Source: an uncultured Alphaproteobacteria bacterium (lineage in GTDB: Bacteria; Pseudomonadota; Alphaproteobacteria; Micavibrionales; Micavibrionaceae). From it: a DNA stretch of 6,265 nt. A program made the position numbers and the translations under genes. The DNA lies in contig CAKZMN010000203.1 of assembly GCA_937128575.1 (NCBI GenBank), positions 1 through 6,265 on the forward strand, written 5' to 3'. The stretch's first letter is position 1. Each line of letters opens with the position of its first letter. The notes beneath the pieces are model-generated. The model worked only from the letters and a program-made list of their open reading frames with translations, ran no database searches and had not been told where the DNA came from. Positions 1-5,006 of the stretch are shown here, one piece after another.

Positions 1-33
1 CCCGCGCATAAATTTAATACTGCGCTAAATACC

Positions 34-2253
34 CTACATAAAACTCTGCGGATCAATGTCTATATAGACGCGCACGGTGGATGGGATTTTGTGTTGTGAT
101 ACCCAGCTATCAATCGCCTTTTGAATGTTGATTTCCTTATCCGCGCGCACCAACAACCGATAGCGATAACGACCGCGCAAACGTGCAAACGGCGCGGGCG
201 CGGGGCCAAGCGTGCCAATGGTCGGCCCCTGCGGTGCAGATTTGCCTAGCGCCTTGGCGACCTCAATCACCTGATACTCATCCCGCCCTGCAATAATAAT
301 CCCCGCAAGACGGCTATAGGGCGGCATGTGGGCGGCCTCCCGCTCGCTCGCCTCAACCTCTAAAAACGCATCTCGCGCGCCCATCGACAGCGCCAGCATA
401 ATCCGGTGATCGGGCATGAAGGTCTGTAAATACACATGCCCCTCTTTTTCCTCTCGCCCCGCGCGCCCCGCCACCTGATGCAGCAATTGATAGGTACGCT
501 CCGCCGCGCGCAGCTCTCCACCCGTCAGACCCAGATCCGCATCAATCACCCCGACGCAGGTCAGGTTCGGAAAATGGTGACCCTTGGCAATAATCTGCGT
601 GCCAACAATAATATCAACCTCGCCTTCGCGAATACTGGCGAGCATAGCCTTTAGCGCTTCATTATCCTCCGCCGTATCACTAGCCAGAACCATAATGCGC
701 GCATCGGGGAACAGCATTTTGGCCTCTTCATAAATCCGCTCCACCCCCGGCCCGCACGCCGCCATAGAATCTTTATCTTCACATTCCGGGCAATTCACAG
801 GCCTTCGCATATGAAAGCCGCAATGATGGCATTGCAAATTTGCGCCCCCGCGATGCTCCACCAACCACGCAGTGCATCTCGGACATTCACAACGATGCCC
901 ACACGTCCGGCACAGCGTCAGCGGTGCATAGCCGCGGCGATTAAGGAACAGCAGCGCTTGCTCACCCCGCTCAATCGTCTCCTCCACCGCGTCTTTTAAA
1001 ACGGAGGAAATGAAATGCATCCGGTCTAATTTCTCAACGCGCATATCAATGGTTTCAATGCTCGGAAGGCGCGCAACGCCAAAACGATCCGGCAAATGCA
1101 GATGCATATATCGCCCGTTCCACGCATTATGCATGGTCTCCAGCGACGGCGTAGCAGACACCAGCGCGATAGGAATTTTTCCAAGATGCGCGCGCACAAT
1201 CGCCATATCGCGCGCGTGATAAATCACTCCGCCATCTTCCTGCTTATACGCCGGATCATGCTCCTCATCCACCACCAAAAATCCAAGATCTTGATAAGGA
1301 AGAAACAGAGCCGAGCGCGCACCAACAACAACCTTGGTCTCCCCCATTGCCACGCCGCGCCATGTTTTGCGCCGCTGCGCCGGTGTTAAATGTGAATGCC
1401 ATAGAGCAGGCGCGCAGCCAAAGCGCGATTTAAAGCGCTCCAAAAACGCGTTAGACAATGCGATTTCAGGCAACAAAATAAGCGCCTGCTTCCCACTTTT
1501 AAGCGCCTGCGCCACCGCCTCACAATATACTTCTGTTTTACCCGCGCCCGTTACCCCATCAACCAAAGATGCCTGGTAACCGCCGCTCATCACCTGCTCC
1601 GACAGTTGATCCGCCGCCGCGCGCTGATCCGACGACAGCTCCGGCCCCTCGCGCGTAATATCGGGGTTGCGGCACGGCGCGGCGCTATATATCTCCACCA
1701 GCTCCAGCAGCCCCTTATCCGCCATCCCCTTCACGACGCCCGCGCTAACGCTCGCCAGCTCGGCAATCTCGGACGCGCGGCGCGGATACCCATCACTCAG
1801 CACGTCCATAACCTTCTGACGCGCGGCTGATAATTTGCCGCCGCTTGATTTGATCTTATAGGCCTTAATCGGTTTGGGCGGATCCATCGCGGTGGGCGCG
1901 CTCAGTGACATTTTCAAAACCGAGCCCTTCGCCGCTAGCGTATAATCCGACACCCAATCAATAAATTTGCGCTGCACGCTCGGCATGGACGGAAAATCAT
2001 GGCGCCACACAATGGACTTCAATTTCTTCGGATTAACCGCCCCCTCCGCATCGCCCCAAACAACGCCGTTCACATTACGCCCACTCAGCGGCACACTGAC
2101 ATAATCACCGCTCTGCGCATCCATATCATCCGGCACAATATAGTCATACGCCTTATCCACCGGAAACGGGACAAGCACGCGTTTACAGCGATCCGTCTCT
2201 ACACGCCCCACCGATTCTTCGAATAATGTCGTTTGTTGGTTTTTATTTGACAT
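34..2253 (-). CDS. priA: Primosomal protein N' (PriA), replication restart helicase
   Basis: PriA is a superfamily 2 3'-5' DNA helicase that recognises stalled or collapsed forks and reloads the replisome through the primosome. The 739-residue length is near the usual size (about 730 in E. coli). Visible in order: an N-terminal 3'-DNA-binding domain starting at about residue 25 (RVLVPFPVDKAYDY); Walker A GVTGAGKT at 233-240; LLPEIAL at 260-266; Walker B DEEH at 329-332; SATPS at 366-370; a zinc-binding insertion with four Cys pairs (C448/C451, C457/C460, C475/C478, C488/C491) plus extra cysteines at 455 and 500; GTQIIAKGHHFP at 551-562; QVAGRAGR at 593-600; and the typical C-terminal DIDPQSFM. 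All helicase and zinc residues are present, so the protein should be active. The ATG at 2253 has no clear Shine-Dalgarno sequence; a GTG at codon 15 is the main alternative. The ATG start gives a roughly 24-residue extension carrying QTTLF (residues 7-11). The gene diverges from the next small gene. Identification is very secure; the start is less so. Confidence 0.98.
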   Translation of the reverse strand: MSNKNQQTTLFEESVGRVETDRCKRVLVPFPVDKAYDYIVPDDMDAQSGDYVSVPLSGRNVNGVVWGDAEGAVNPKKLKSIVWRHDFPSMPSVQRKFIDWVSDYTLAAKGSVLKMSLSAPTAMDPPKPIKAYKIKSSGGKLSAARQKVMDVLSDGYPRRASEIAELASVSAGVVKGMADKGLLELVEIYSAAPCRNPDITREGPELSSDQRAAADQLSEQVMSGGYQASLVDGVTGAGKTEVYCEAVAQALKSGKQALILLPEIALSNAFLERFKSRFGCAPALWHSHLTPAQRRKTWRGVAMGETKVVVGARSALFLPYQDLGFLVVDEEHDPAYKQEDGGVIYHARDMAIVRAHLGKIPIALVSATPSLETMHNAWNGRYMHLHLPDRFGVARLPSIETIDMRVEKLDRMHFISSVLKDAVEETIERGEQALLFLNRRGYAPLTLCRTCGHRCECPRCTAWLVEHRGGANLQCHHCGFHMRRPVNCPECEDKDSMAACGPGVERIYEEAKMLFPDARIMVLASDTAEDNEALKAMLASIREGEVDIIVGTQIIAKGHHFPNLTCVGVIDADLGLTGGELRAAERTYQLLHQVAGRAGREEKEGHVYLQTFMPDHRIMLALSMGARDAFLEVEASEREAAHMPPYSRLAGIIIAGRDEYQVIEVAKALGKSAPQGPTIGTLGPAPAPFARLRGRYRYRLLVRADKEINIQKAIDSWVSQHKIPSTVRVYIDIDPQSFM

Positions 2254-2318
2254 ATTTTATTTGTTGCTTTAATTTATGCTTTAAACAACAAACTACATAA
2301 CCTGAACAGGGTTTGATA
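2254..2318. promoter_or_regulatory. Divergent intergenic region between priA and the 2319 gene
   Basis: These 65 AT-rich bases separate two divergent start codons, so they, perhaps with flanking coding sequence, should hold both promoters. I see no strong -35/-10 pair on either strand. TATGCT at 2275-2280 is a weak -10 candidate for the plus strand. A direct repeat GCTTTAA occurs at 2266-2272 and 2278-2284. The rightward gene has an AGG (2308-2310) eight bases before its ATG, lying in the short palindrome CCTGAACAGG (2301-2310). That spacing favours the ATG at 2319 over the in-frame TTG at 2313. Confidence 0.4.
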
Positions 2319-2723
2319 ATGAAAAATGCCTGGATTAAACAGATCGGAAAAGCTTTTAACTTTTCTAGCCAAACCAATAGATACAGAAATCTTTCTGTAA
2401 GAGGTCTATATGCTGGGTTGGACGCCTGTAGTTTCTTTGAAAACAAATCTGCCGACATTAAACAAACATTCAAAAAACATGTTACGAAATACGTGTCGAA
2501 AGAAATAATGAGCCCACGCGAATATGCACAAGCCATACACAAAGCCAGCACAGATTCGTTGAAAGACTTAGGCTACGCATCCGACAAAATTGCTGTAGAA
2601 GCCCAAAAATGGTCATCGGAAATTTTTCACTCTGTCCTTGCCGTACAGCGACACATGAGCAGTCCAATGAATGCAAAAGTGGCTCAAAATTATTTTTTAT
2701 CCAGCCTCAACCTCGCAAAATAA
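2319..2723 (+). CDS. Hypothetical protein, 134 residues
   Basis: I do not recognise this protein. It is a complete 134-residue ORF beginning MKNAWIKQIGKAFNF, mostly hydrophilic and lysine-rich, with no signal peptide, membrane segment or known catalytic motif. The composition suggests a mainly helical soluble protein, with stretches at about 46-62 and 66-95 that could form amphipathic helices. The start was chosen because an AGG lies eight bases upstream of the ATG, whereas the TTG two codons earlier is too close to it. Base composition is more AT-rich than priA or xerC, which fits a fast-evolving or acquired lineage-specific gene. It reads away from priA and in the same direction as tal, 176 bases upstream of it, but the promoter-like sequences before tal argue against simple co-transcription. 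The minus-strand ORF overlapping it (2243-2551) runs into priA and looks like a shadow. I infer that it is a real gene from the ribosome site, the uninterrupted frame and the otherwise empty space. Confidence 0.7.
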   Translation: MKNAWIKQIGKAFNFSSQTNRYRNLSVRGLYAGLDACSFFENKSADIKQTFKKHVTKYVSKEIMSPREYAQAIHKASTDSLKDLGYASDKIAVEAQKWSSEIFHSVLAVQRHMSSPMNAKVAQNYFLSSLNLAK

Positions 2724-2764
2724 ACTGCCCCCTTGAAAACTCCCCCCAATCTGCGTACCTATGA

Positions 2765-2787
2765 TGAGTTCACAATTTAAGAACTCA
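2765..2787. promoter_or_regulatory. Perfect 7-bp dyad, candidate operator before tal
   Basis: TGAGTTC at 2765-2771 and GAACTCA at 2781-2787 form a perfect inverted repeat with a 9-base spacer (centre-to-centre 16 bases). It covers the -35 element and the start of the spacer of the best tal promoter candidate, which is a usual place for a repressor site. It could instead be a small hairpin at the end of the upstream transcript, but no T-run follows, so an intrinsic terminator is unlikely. Function is inferred from position only. Confidence 0.4.
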
Positions 2788-2798
2788 AGAGGCATAAT
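2769..2798 (+). promoter_or_regulatory. Candidate sigma70-type promoter for tal
   Basis: TTCACA (2769-2774) and CATAAT (2793-2798) each match the sigma70 consensus at five of six positions and are separated by 18 bases. Transcription would begin near 2805, inside the left arm of the long inverted repeat, giving a leader of about 95 bases before the tal ATG. A second -10-like hexamer, TATGAT at 2760-2765, has its nearest good -35 (TTGAAA, 2733-2738) 21 bases away, which is too far for a standard promoter. Confidence 0.45.
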
Positions 2799-2896
2799 CG
2801 TTTCGCTTTATTTTCCGGCAAGGCGCAAACGACAACAGGTAGCAGCGCTACCTTAGGAATGCCGCAACACTGCCGGATAATAAATGGAAACGATTA
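2795..2896 (+). repeat. 102-base inverted-repeat element in the leader of tal
   Basis: The 26-base arms at 2795-2820 and 2871-2896 are reverse complements at 23 of 26 positions, the mismatches pairing 2805/2886, 2806/2885 and 2813/2878. The outer ten bases (TAATCGTTTC and GAAACGATTA) and the inner seven pair perfectly. The 50-base interior carries a second hairpin, AGGTAGC (2837-2843) with GCTACCT (2847-2853) around a three-base loop. The only Shine-Dalgarno-like sequence for tal, GGAAA at 2886-2890, lies in the right arm. If transcription starts upstream of 2795, the ribosome site is buried in the stem; if it starts near 2805, a 14-bp stem with one mismatch (2807-2820 with 2871-2884) still forms and leaves GGAAA free. 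There is no T-run, so it is not an intrinsic terminator. Alternatives are a non-autonomous palindromic element (TA dinucleotides sit at both outer ends) or a paired protein-binding site. Confidence 0.7.
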
Positions 2897-2899
2897 AAC

Positions 2900-3553
2900 A
2901 TGAAATTCTTCGTAGATACCGCAGACATCAATGAAATTAAAGAGCTAGCCGCGACCGGCTTACTTGATGGCGTAACAACCAACCCGTCATTGATTGCCAA
3001 ATCCGGCAAAGAATTTGTGCCCCTAATCAAGGAAATATGCGACGTCGTTTCCGGCCCCGTCAGCGCCGAAGTTGCCGCCACAGATTACGCCACAATGCGT
3101 AAAGAGGCCGAAGTCCTACGCAAAATCGCCGACCATGTTGCGGTGAAAGTGCCCCTAACGCCAGACGGGCTGAAGGTGTGTAAAGAACTATCCGATGATG
3201 GAACAATGGTGAATGTGACTCTATGTTTCTCCCCCGCTCAGGCGCTCCTTGCCGCCAAAGCCGGCGCGGCGTTCATCTCCCCCTTCGTTGGGCGTCTCGA
3301 TGACATCTCCAGCGATGGCCTAAACCTGATCCAGGATATCTGCCTGATCTATCAAAATTATGACTTCGACACAGAAATATTGGTCGCCAGCGTCCGCAGC
3401 CCGATGCACATCATCGAAAGCGCCAAGATGGGCGCCCACGTCATGACCAGCCCAGCCAGCGTGATTAAGCAGCTATACAAACACCCCCTAACCGATAGCG
3501 GTTTGGCGGCATTTGTCGAAGACTGGAAGAAAACGGGTCAGAGCATTCTTTAA
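2900..3553 (+). CDS. tal: Transaldolase (small TalC/FSA-type)
   Basis: This enzyme transfers a dihydroxyacetone unit between sedoheptulose 7-phosphate and glyceraldehyde 3-phosphate in the cytosolic non-oxidative pentose phosphate pathway. The 217 residues match the short TIM-barrel family shared by TalC-type transaldolases and fructose-6-phosphate aldolase. Visible: VDTAD with Asp6; VTTNPS at 25-30; the Schiff-base lysine Lys83 in VAVKVPLT; Asn105 and Thr107 in [20 protein letters not shown] at 127-135; ASVR at 163-166. Two positions separate the activities: E. coli FSA has Gln59 and Tyr131 where this protein has Glu57 (SAEVAA) and Phe129 (SPFVGR), as in true transaldolases. I therefore prefer transaldolase, although such genes are often labelled fsa. 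The ATG at 2900 begins the conserved N-terminus directly. The leader is highly structured, with its only ribosome site in a stem arm, so regulation at transcription or translation start is plausible. Its TAA shares the TTAA at 3550-3553 with the opposing gene's stop. Confidence 0.95.
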   Translation: MKFFVDTADINEIKELAATGLLDGVTTNPSLIAKSGKEFVPLIKEICDVVSGPVSAEVAATDYATMRKEAEVLRKIADHVAVKVPLTPDGLKVCKELSDDGTMVNVTLCFSPAQALLAAKAGAAFISPFVGRLDDISSDGLNLIQDICLIYQNYDFDTEILVASVRSPMHIIESAKMGAHVMTSPASVIKQLYKHPLTDSGLAAFVEDWKKTGQSIL

Positions 3554-3858
3554 TTAAGGCTTCTGATAGCAATAGAAACAAGGCTATCAAGCGATGTCTT
3601 TTTCCAATGATAATATTGTAAGTTTTTACCGTCTAATTGCTGCAAGGTATTCCACTCACGCAATTTTTTAGAATTGTTTTTGTTTAAATACATATAAGAG
3701 AGAACTTCGGCTTTATGCTTATCCGTCAGTGTGTTTCTGGCCGCTTGATTATACAGCTTGTTCAGGAACGCAATAATCTTCGGCGCCGTCGGCTTATAGG
3801 CATGTTTCTTAAAAACACTCCGTTTCAGCTCTTTCCGGCGCTCTGGATTAGTGGGCAT
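3550..3858 (-). CDS. Hypothetical small basic protein, 102 residues
   Basis: I do not recognise this protein. It is a complete 102-residue ORF starting [19 protein letters not shown], very rich in Lys and Arg (strongly basic), with no membrane segment or signal peptide and a largely helical look. Basic charge allows nucleic-acid binding, but no DNA-binding motif is recognisable. Upstream of the ATG is a weak purine-rich stretch (AAGAGTAGAG on the minus strand). It converges on tal, and the two stop codons share TTAA (3550-3553). It diverges from the DUF484 gene across 138 bases. Its sequence is more AT-rich than tal, xerC or priA, which suggests a lineage-specific or acquired gene within conserved surroundings. 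The opposite strand has no sensible competing ORF here, which favours a real gene. Confidence 0.65.
   Translation of the reverse strand: MPTNPERRKELKRSVFKKHAYKPTAPKIIAFLNKLYNQAARNTLTDKHKAEVLSYMYLNKNNSKKLREWNTLQQLDGKNLQYYHWKKTSLDSLVSIAIRSLN
3559..3603 (+). terminator. Possible intrinsic terminator for tal
   Basis: TGATAGC (3564-3570) and GCTATCA (3583-3589) form a perfect 7-bp stem with a 12-base loop. It can be extended by GCT (3559-3561) pairing with AGC (3590-3592) past a two-base bulge. Five Ts follow at 3599-3603, six bases after the extended stem. The position right after the tal stop is right, but the stem is AT-rich, the loop is large and the T-run is set off from the stem. It lies in the 3' end of the opposing gene, so it may be chance. 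Confidence 0.3.
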
Positions 3859-3883
3859 ACTCTACTCTTACTTTTTAGAAATC

Positions 3884-3913
3884 TAATATAAAGCTAGCAA
3901 TTAATTTATATTA
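3884..3913. promoter_or_regulatory. Perfect 9-bp AT dyad in divergent region, candidate operator
   Basis: TAATATAAA (3884-3892) and TTTATATTA (3905-3913) are exact reverse complements with a 12-base spacer that begins with the palindrome GCTAGC (3893-3898). The arm centres are 21 bases apart, about two helical turns, as for a dimeric regulator binding one DNA face. The dyad lies between the starts of the basic unknown gene (minus) and the DUF484 gene (plus). A minus-strand TTGACG (3919 to 3914), a good -35 hexamer, adjoins it, but no -10 is well spaced from it. A weak plus-strand -10, TATGCT, is at 3948-3953. The low complexity of the arms makes chance a real possibility. Confidence 0.35.
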
Positions 3914-3996
3914 CGTCAAAAGATTTCCCGTCCACTTTATCGGCGCCTATGCTAAACTAAAACTTCAAATACTGATTCCCACCTTTAGAGAAGCGC

Positions 3997-4710
3997 ATGT
4001 CCCAAACAATGACTGAGAACGAAACGCCCACTGGCATCACCGCCGAAGATATAATCGAATATTTAAAAGAAAATCCGGACTTCATTAACGAAAACCCAGA
4101 TGCGGCGGAGCTGTTATTGCCCGCTAAAAAGCGCCCCCGCAAGGGAGAGGTCGCAGATTTTCAGTCTTATATGATTGAGCGCCTAAAAGAAGATAAAGAG
4201 CGCGTCCTATCCAGCACACAAGAACTGGTGGAAAATAGCCGCGCCAACATGACCAATCAACAACGCATCCACGAGGCCGTGCTGCGCATGTTAGAAGCCA
4301 CGCGCTTCGATGATTTCATTCAATCCATCACCATGGATATGGCCACCATTTTGGACGTGGACATTGCCGTATTTTTGGTCGAGGCCGAGGGCGACAACAT
4401 CCCCCACATCAGCACATCCGGCATCCGCATCATCCCCGAGGGGACAACCGCGAAATGGATGGGCGACAAGAATGTATTGCTGCAGGATAATATTGGCGGG
4501 ATTGAGCCAATCTATGGCGGCGGCGCGGCGCTGGTTAAGTCGCAAATTTTGCTACGCATTGGCATATCAATGAACACCCCACCCGCGATTTTGGCTTTTG
4601 GCTCTCGTGATCCGAATATGTTTCAAGATGGGCAGGCCACAGATCAGGTTCTGTTCCTCGCCCGCGTGATTGAACGCTGCTTCCGCAGCTGGTTACAGCT
4701 ATCGAACTAA
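3997..4710 (+). CDS. DUF484 family protein (GAF-like)
   Basis: The 237-residue protein belongs to the DUF484 family, a GAF-like fold of unknown biochemical role that is widespread in Proteobacteria and often encoded beside xerC. Visible: an N-terminal helical segment with the family pattern EYLKENPDFINENPD (21-35); VADFQSYMIERLK (52-64); a charged helix likely to form a coiled coil to about residue 98; then the GAF-like domain with FDDFIQSITMDMA (104-116), YGGGAALVKSQILLR (173-187), LAFGSRDP (199-206) and LARVIERCFRSWL (221-233). The conserved GSRDP and GGGA-LV-SQ signatures make the assignment firm. There is no membrane segment, so it should be cytosolic. The ATG at 3997 has AGAG six bases upstream; an in-frame ATG at 4009 is a weaker alternative. 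It points toward xerC, but a minus-strand ORF and a separate promoter lie between them, so co-transcription is not assured. Any ligand or signalling function would be conjecture. Confidence 0.93.
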   Translation: MSQTMTENETPTGITAEDIIEYLKENPDFINENPDAAELLLPAKKRPRKGEVADFQSYMIERLKEDKERVLSSTQELVENSRANMTNQQRIHEAVLRMLEATRFDDFIQSITMDMATILDVDIAVFLVEAEGDNIPHISTSGIRIIPEGTTAKWMGDKNVLLQDNIGGIEPIYGGGAALVKSQILLRIGISMNTPPAILAFGSRDPNMFQDGQATDQVLFLARVIERCFRSWLQLSN

Positions 4711-4929
4711 TGTGAGACCATCACCGCGCGCACCAATTTCGATAAGCGGCACGACGTGAATTTCATCATCATGCACAACCGGAAGCGCCGGATGACCCAA
4801 GGCATTTTCCGCCATTGCATGCCATCCATTTTCAGTATCAAATTTCGCAACCGCTTTGAAATCTGTCATCAAACTATAAAACTCAGCCGCCTTGATCGCA
4901 GCGCCTTCTGAAACTTCTGGTCTATCCAT
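4699..4929 (-). CDS. Hypothetical small acidic protein, 76 residues
   Basis: I do not recognise this protein. It is a complete 76-residue ORF, MDRPEVSEGAAIKAAEFYSL to the C-terminal GDGLTLVR, acidic overall, without membrane segments. A helical N-terminal half is followed by a hydrophobic, likely beta-stranded stretch, ALPVVHDDEIHVVPLIEIGA (48-67). The best support for a real gene is a Shine-Dalgarno sequence, GGTGAG (4940 to 4935 on the minus strand), five bases before the ATG. It fills most of the 296-base space between the DUF484 gene and xerC, and its last 12 bases overlap the end of the DUF484 gene tail to tail. Its start diverges from xerC across 77 bases that hold promoter-like sequences for both directions. 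Composition does not suggest a DNA-binding protein, and no catalytic motif is visible. Confidence 0.65.
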   Translation of the reverse strand: MDRPEVSEGAAIKAAEFYSLMTDFKAVAKFDTENGWHAMAENALGHPALPVVHDDEIHVVPLIEIGARGDGLTLVR

Positions 4930-4941
4930 GACAACTCACCA

Positions 4942-4969
4942 TTCAAAAAATATGAAAATACTATATACT
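4942..4969 (+). promoter_or_regulatory. Candidate promoter for xerC
   Basis: TTCAAA (4942-4947, four of six to consensus) and TATACT (4964-4969, five of six) are spaced by 16 bases. Transcription would start near 4976, leaving a short leader of about 31 bases. The surrounding AT-rich DNA makes random -10 matches easy, so support is moderate. It implies that xerC can be transcribed independently of the DUF484 gene. Confidence 0.4.
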
Positions 4970-4998
4970 GAAATACAACAAACGAAACTATCTGTCAA
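4970..4998 (-). promoter_or_regulatory. Candidate promoter for the 76-residue minus-strand gene
   Basis: On the minus strand a perfect TTGACA (4998 to 4993) is followed after 17 bases by TATTTC (4975 to 4970), a poor -10 matching only the first three consensus positions. The position and direction suit the gene that starts at 4929. The -35 match is the main evidence. Confidence 0.25.
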
Positions 4999-5006
4999 AA
5001 ATTCAC

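Noticed and set aside
2153..2161. TTATCCACC, one base from a DnaA box
   Set aside because: It is coding sequence for VDKAY of PriA, stands alone, and shows no cluster or AT-rich unwinding region.
436..2226. Several plus-strand ORFs of 62-97 residues within the priA region
   Set aside because: They are antisense to an intact, motif-complete priA and have low-complexity, Arg- and His-rich translations typical of shadows.
2269..2284. TTAA-N8-TTAA upstream of priA, resembling a CtrA site
   Set aside because: The CtrA consensus spacing is seven bases and this one has eight; the region is AT-rich enough for chance.
2243..2551. 102-residue minus-strand ORF spanning the priA start and the 2319 gene
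   Set aside because: It overlaps the end of priA's coding frame and lies antisense to a gene with a proper ribosome site; its Cys- and Leu-rich content looks like a shadow translation.
2728..2766. CCCCCTTGAA followed by CCTATGAT, resembling a sigma32-type heat-shock promoter before tal
   Set aside because: The -35 core fits well, but the CCTAT element starts 22 bases after CTTG, several bases too far, and a better-spaced sigma70-type promoter lies just downstream.
2765..2787. GTTC/GAAC dyad as a LexA (SOS) box
   Set aside because: The alphaproteobacterial LexA box is a direct repeat GTTC-N7-GTTC; this is an inverted repeat with a nine-base gap.
2795..2896. Intrinsic terminator of the 2319 gene
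   Set aside because: The stem is long, but no T-run follows it and it abuts the tal start codon.
2795..2896. Integron attC site
   Set aside because: The large imperfect hairpin is superficially similar, but no GTTRRRY/RYYYAAC core pairs are seen and there is no integrase or cassette context.
4291..4573. ORFs on both strands within the DUF484 gene
   Set aside because: They overlap the conserved GAF-like domain in other frames and show no family features.
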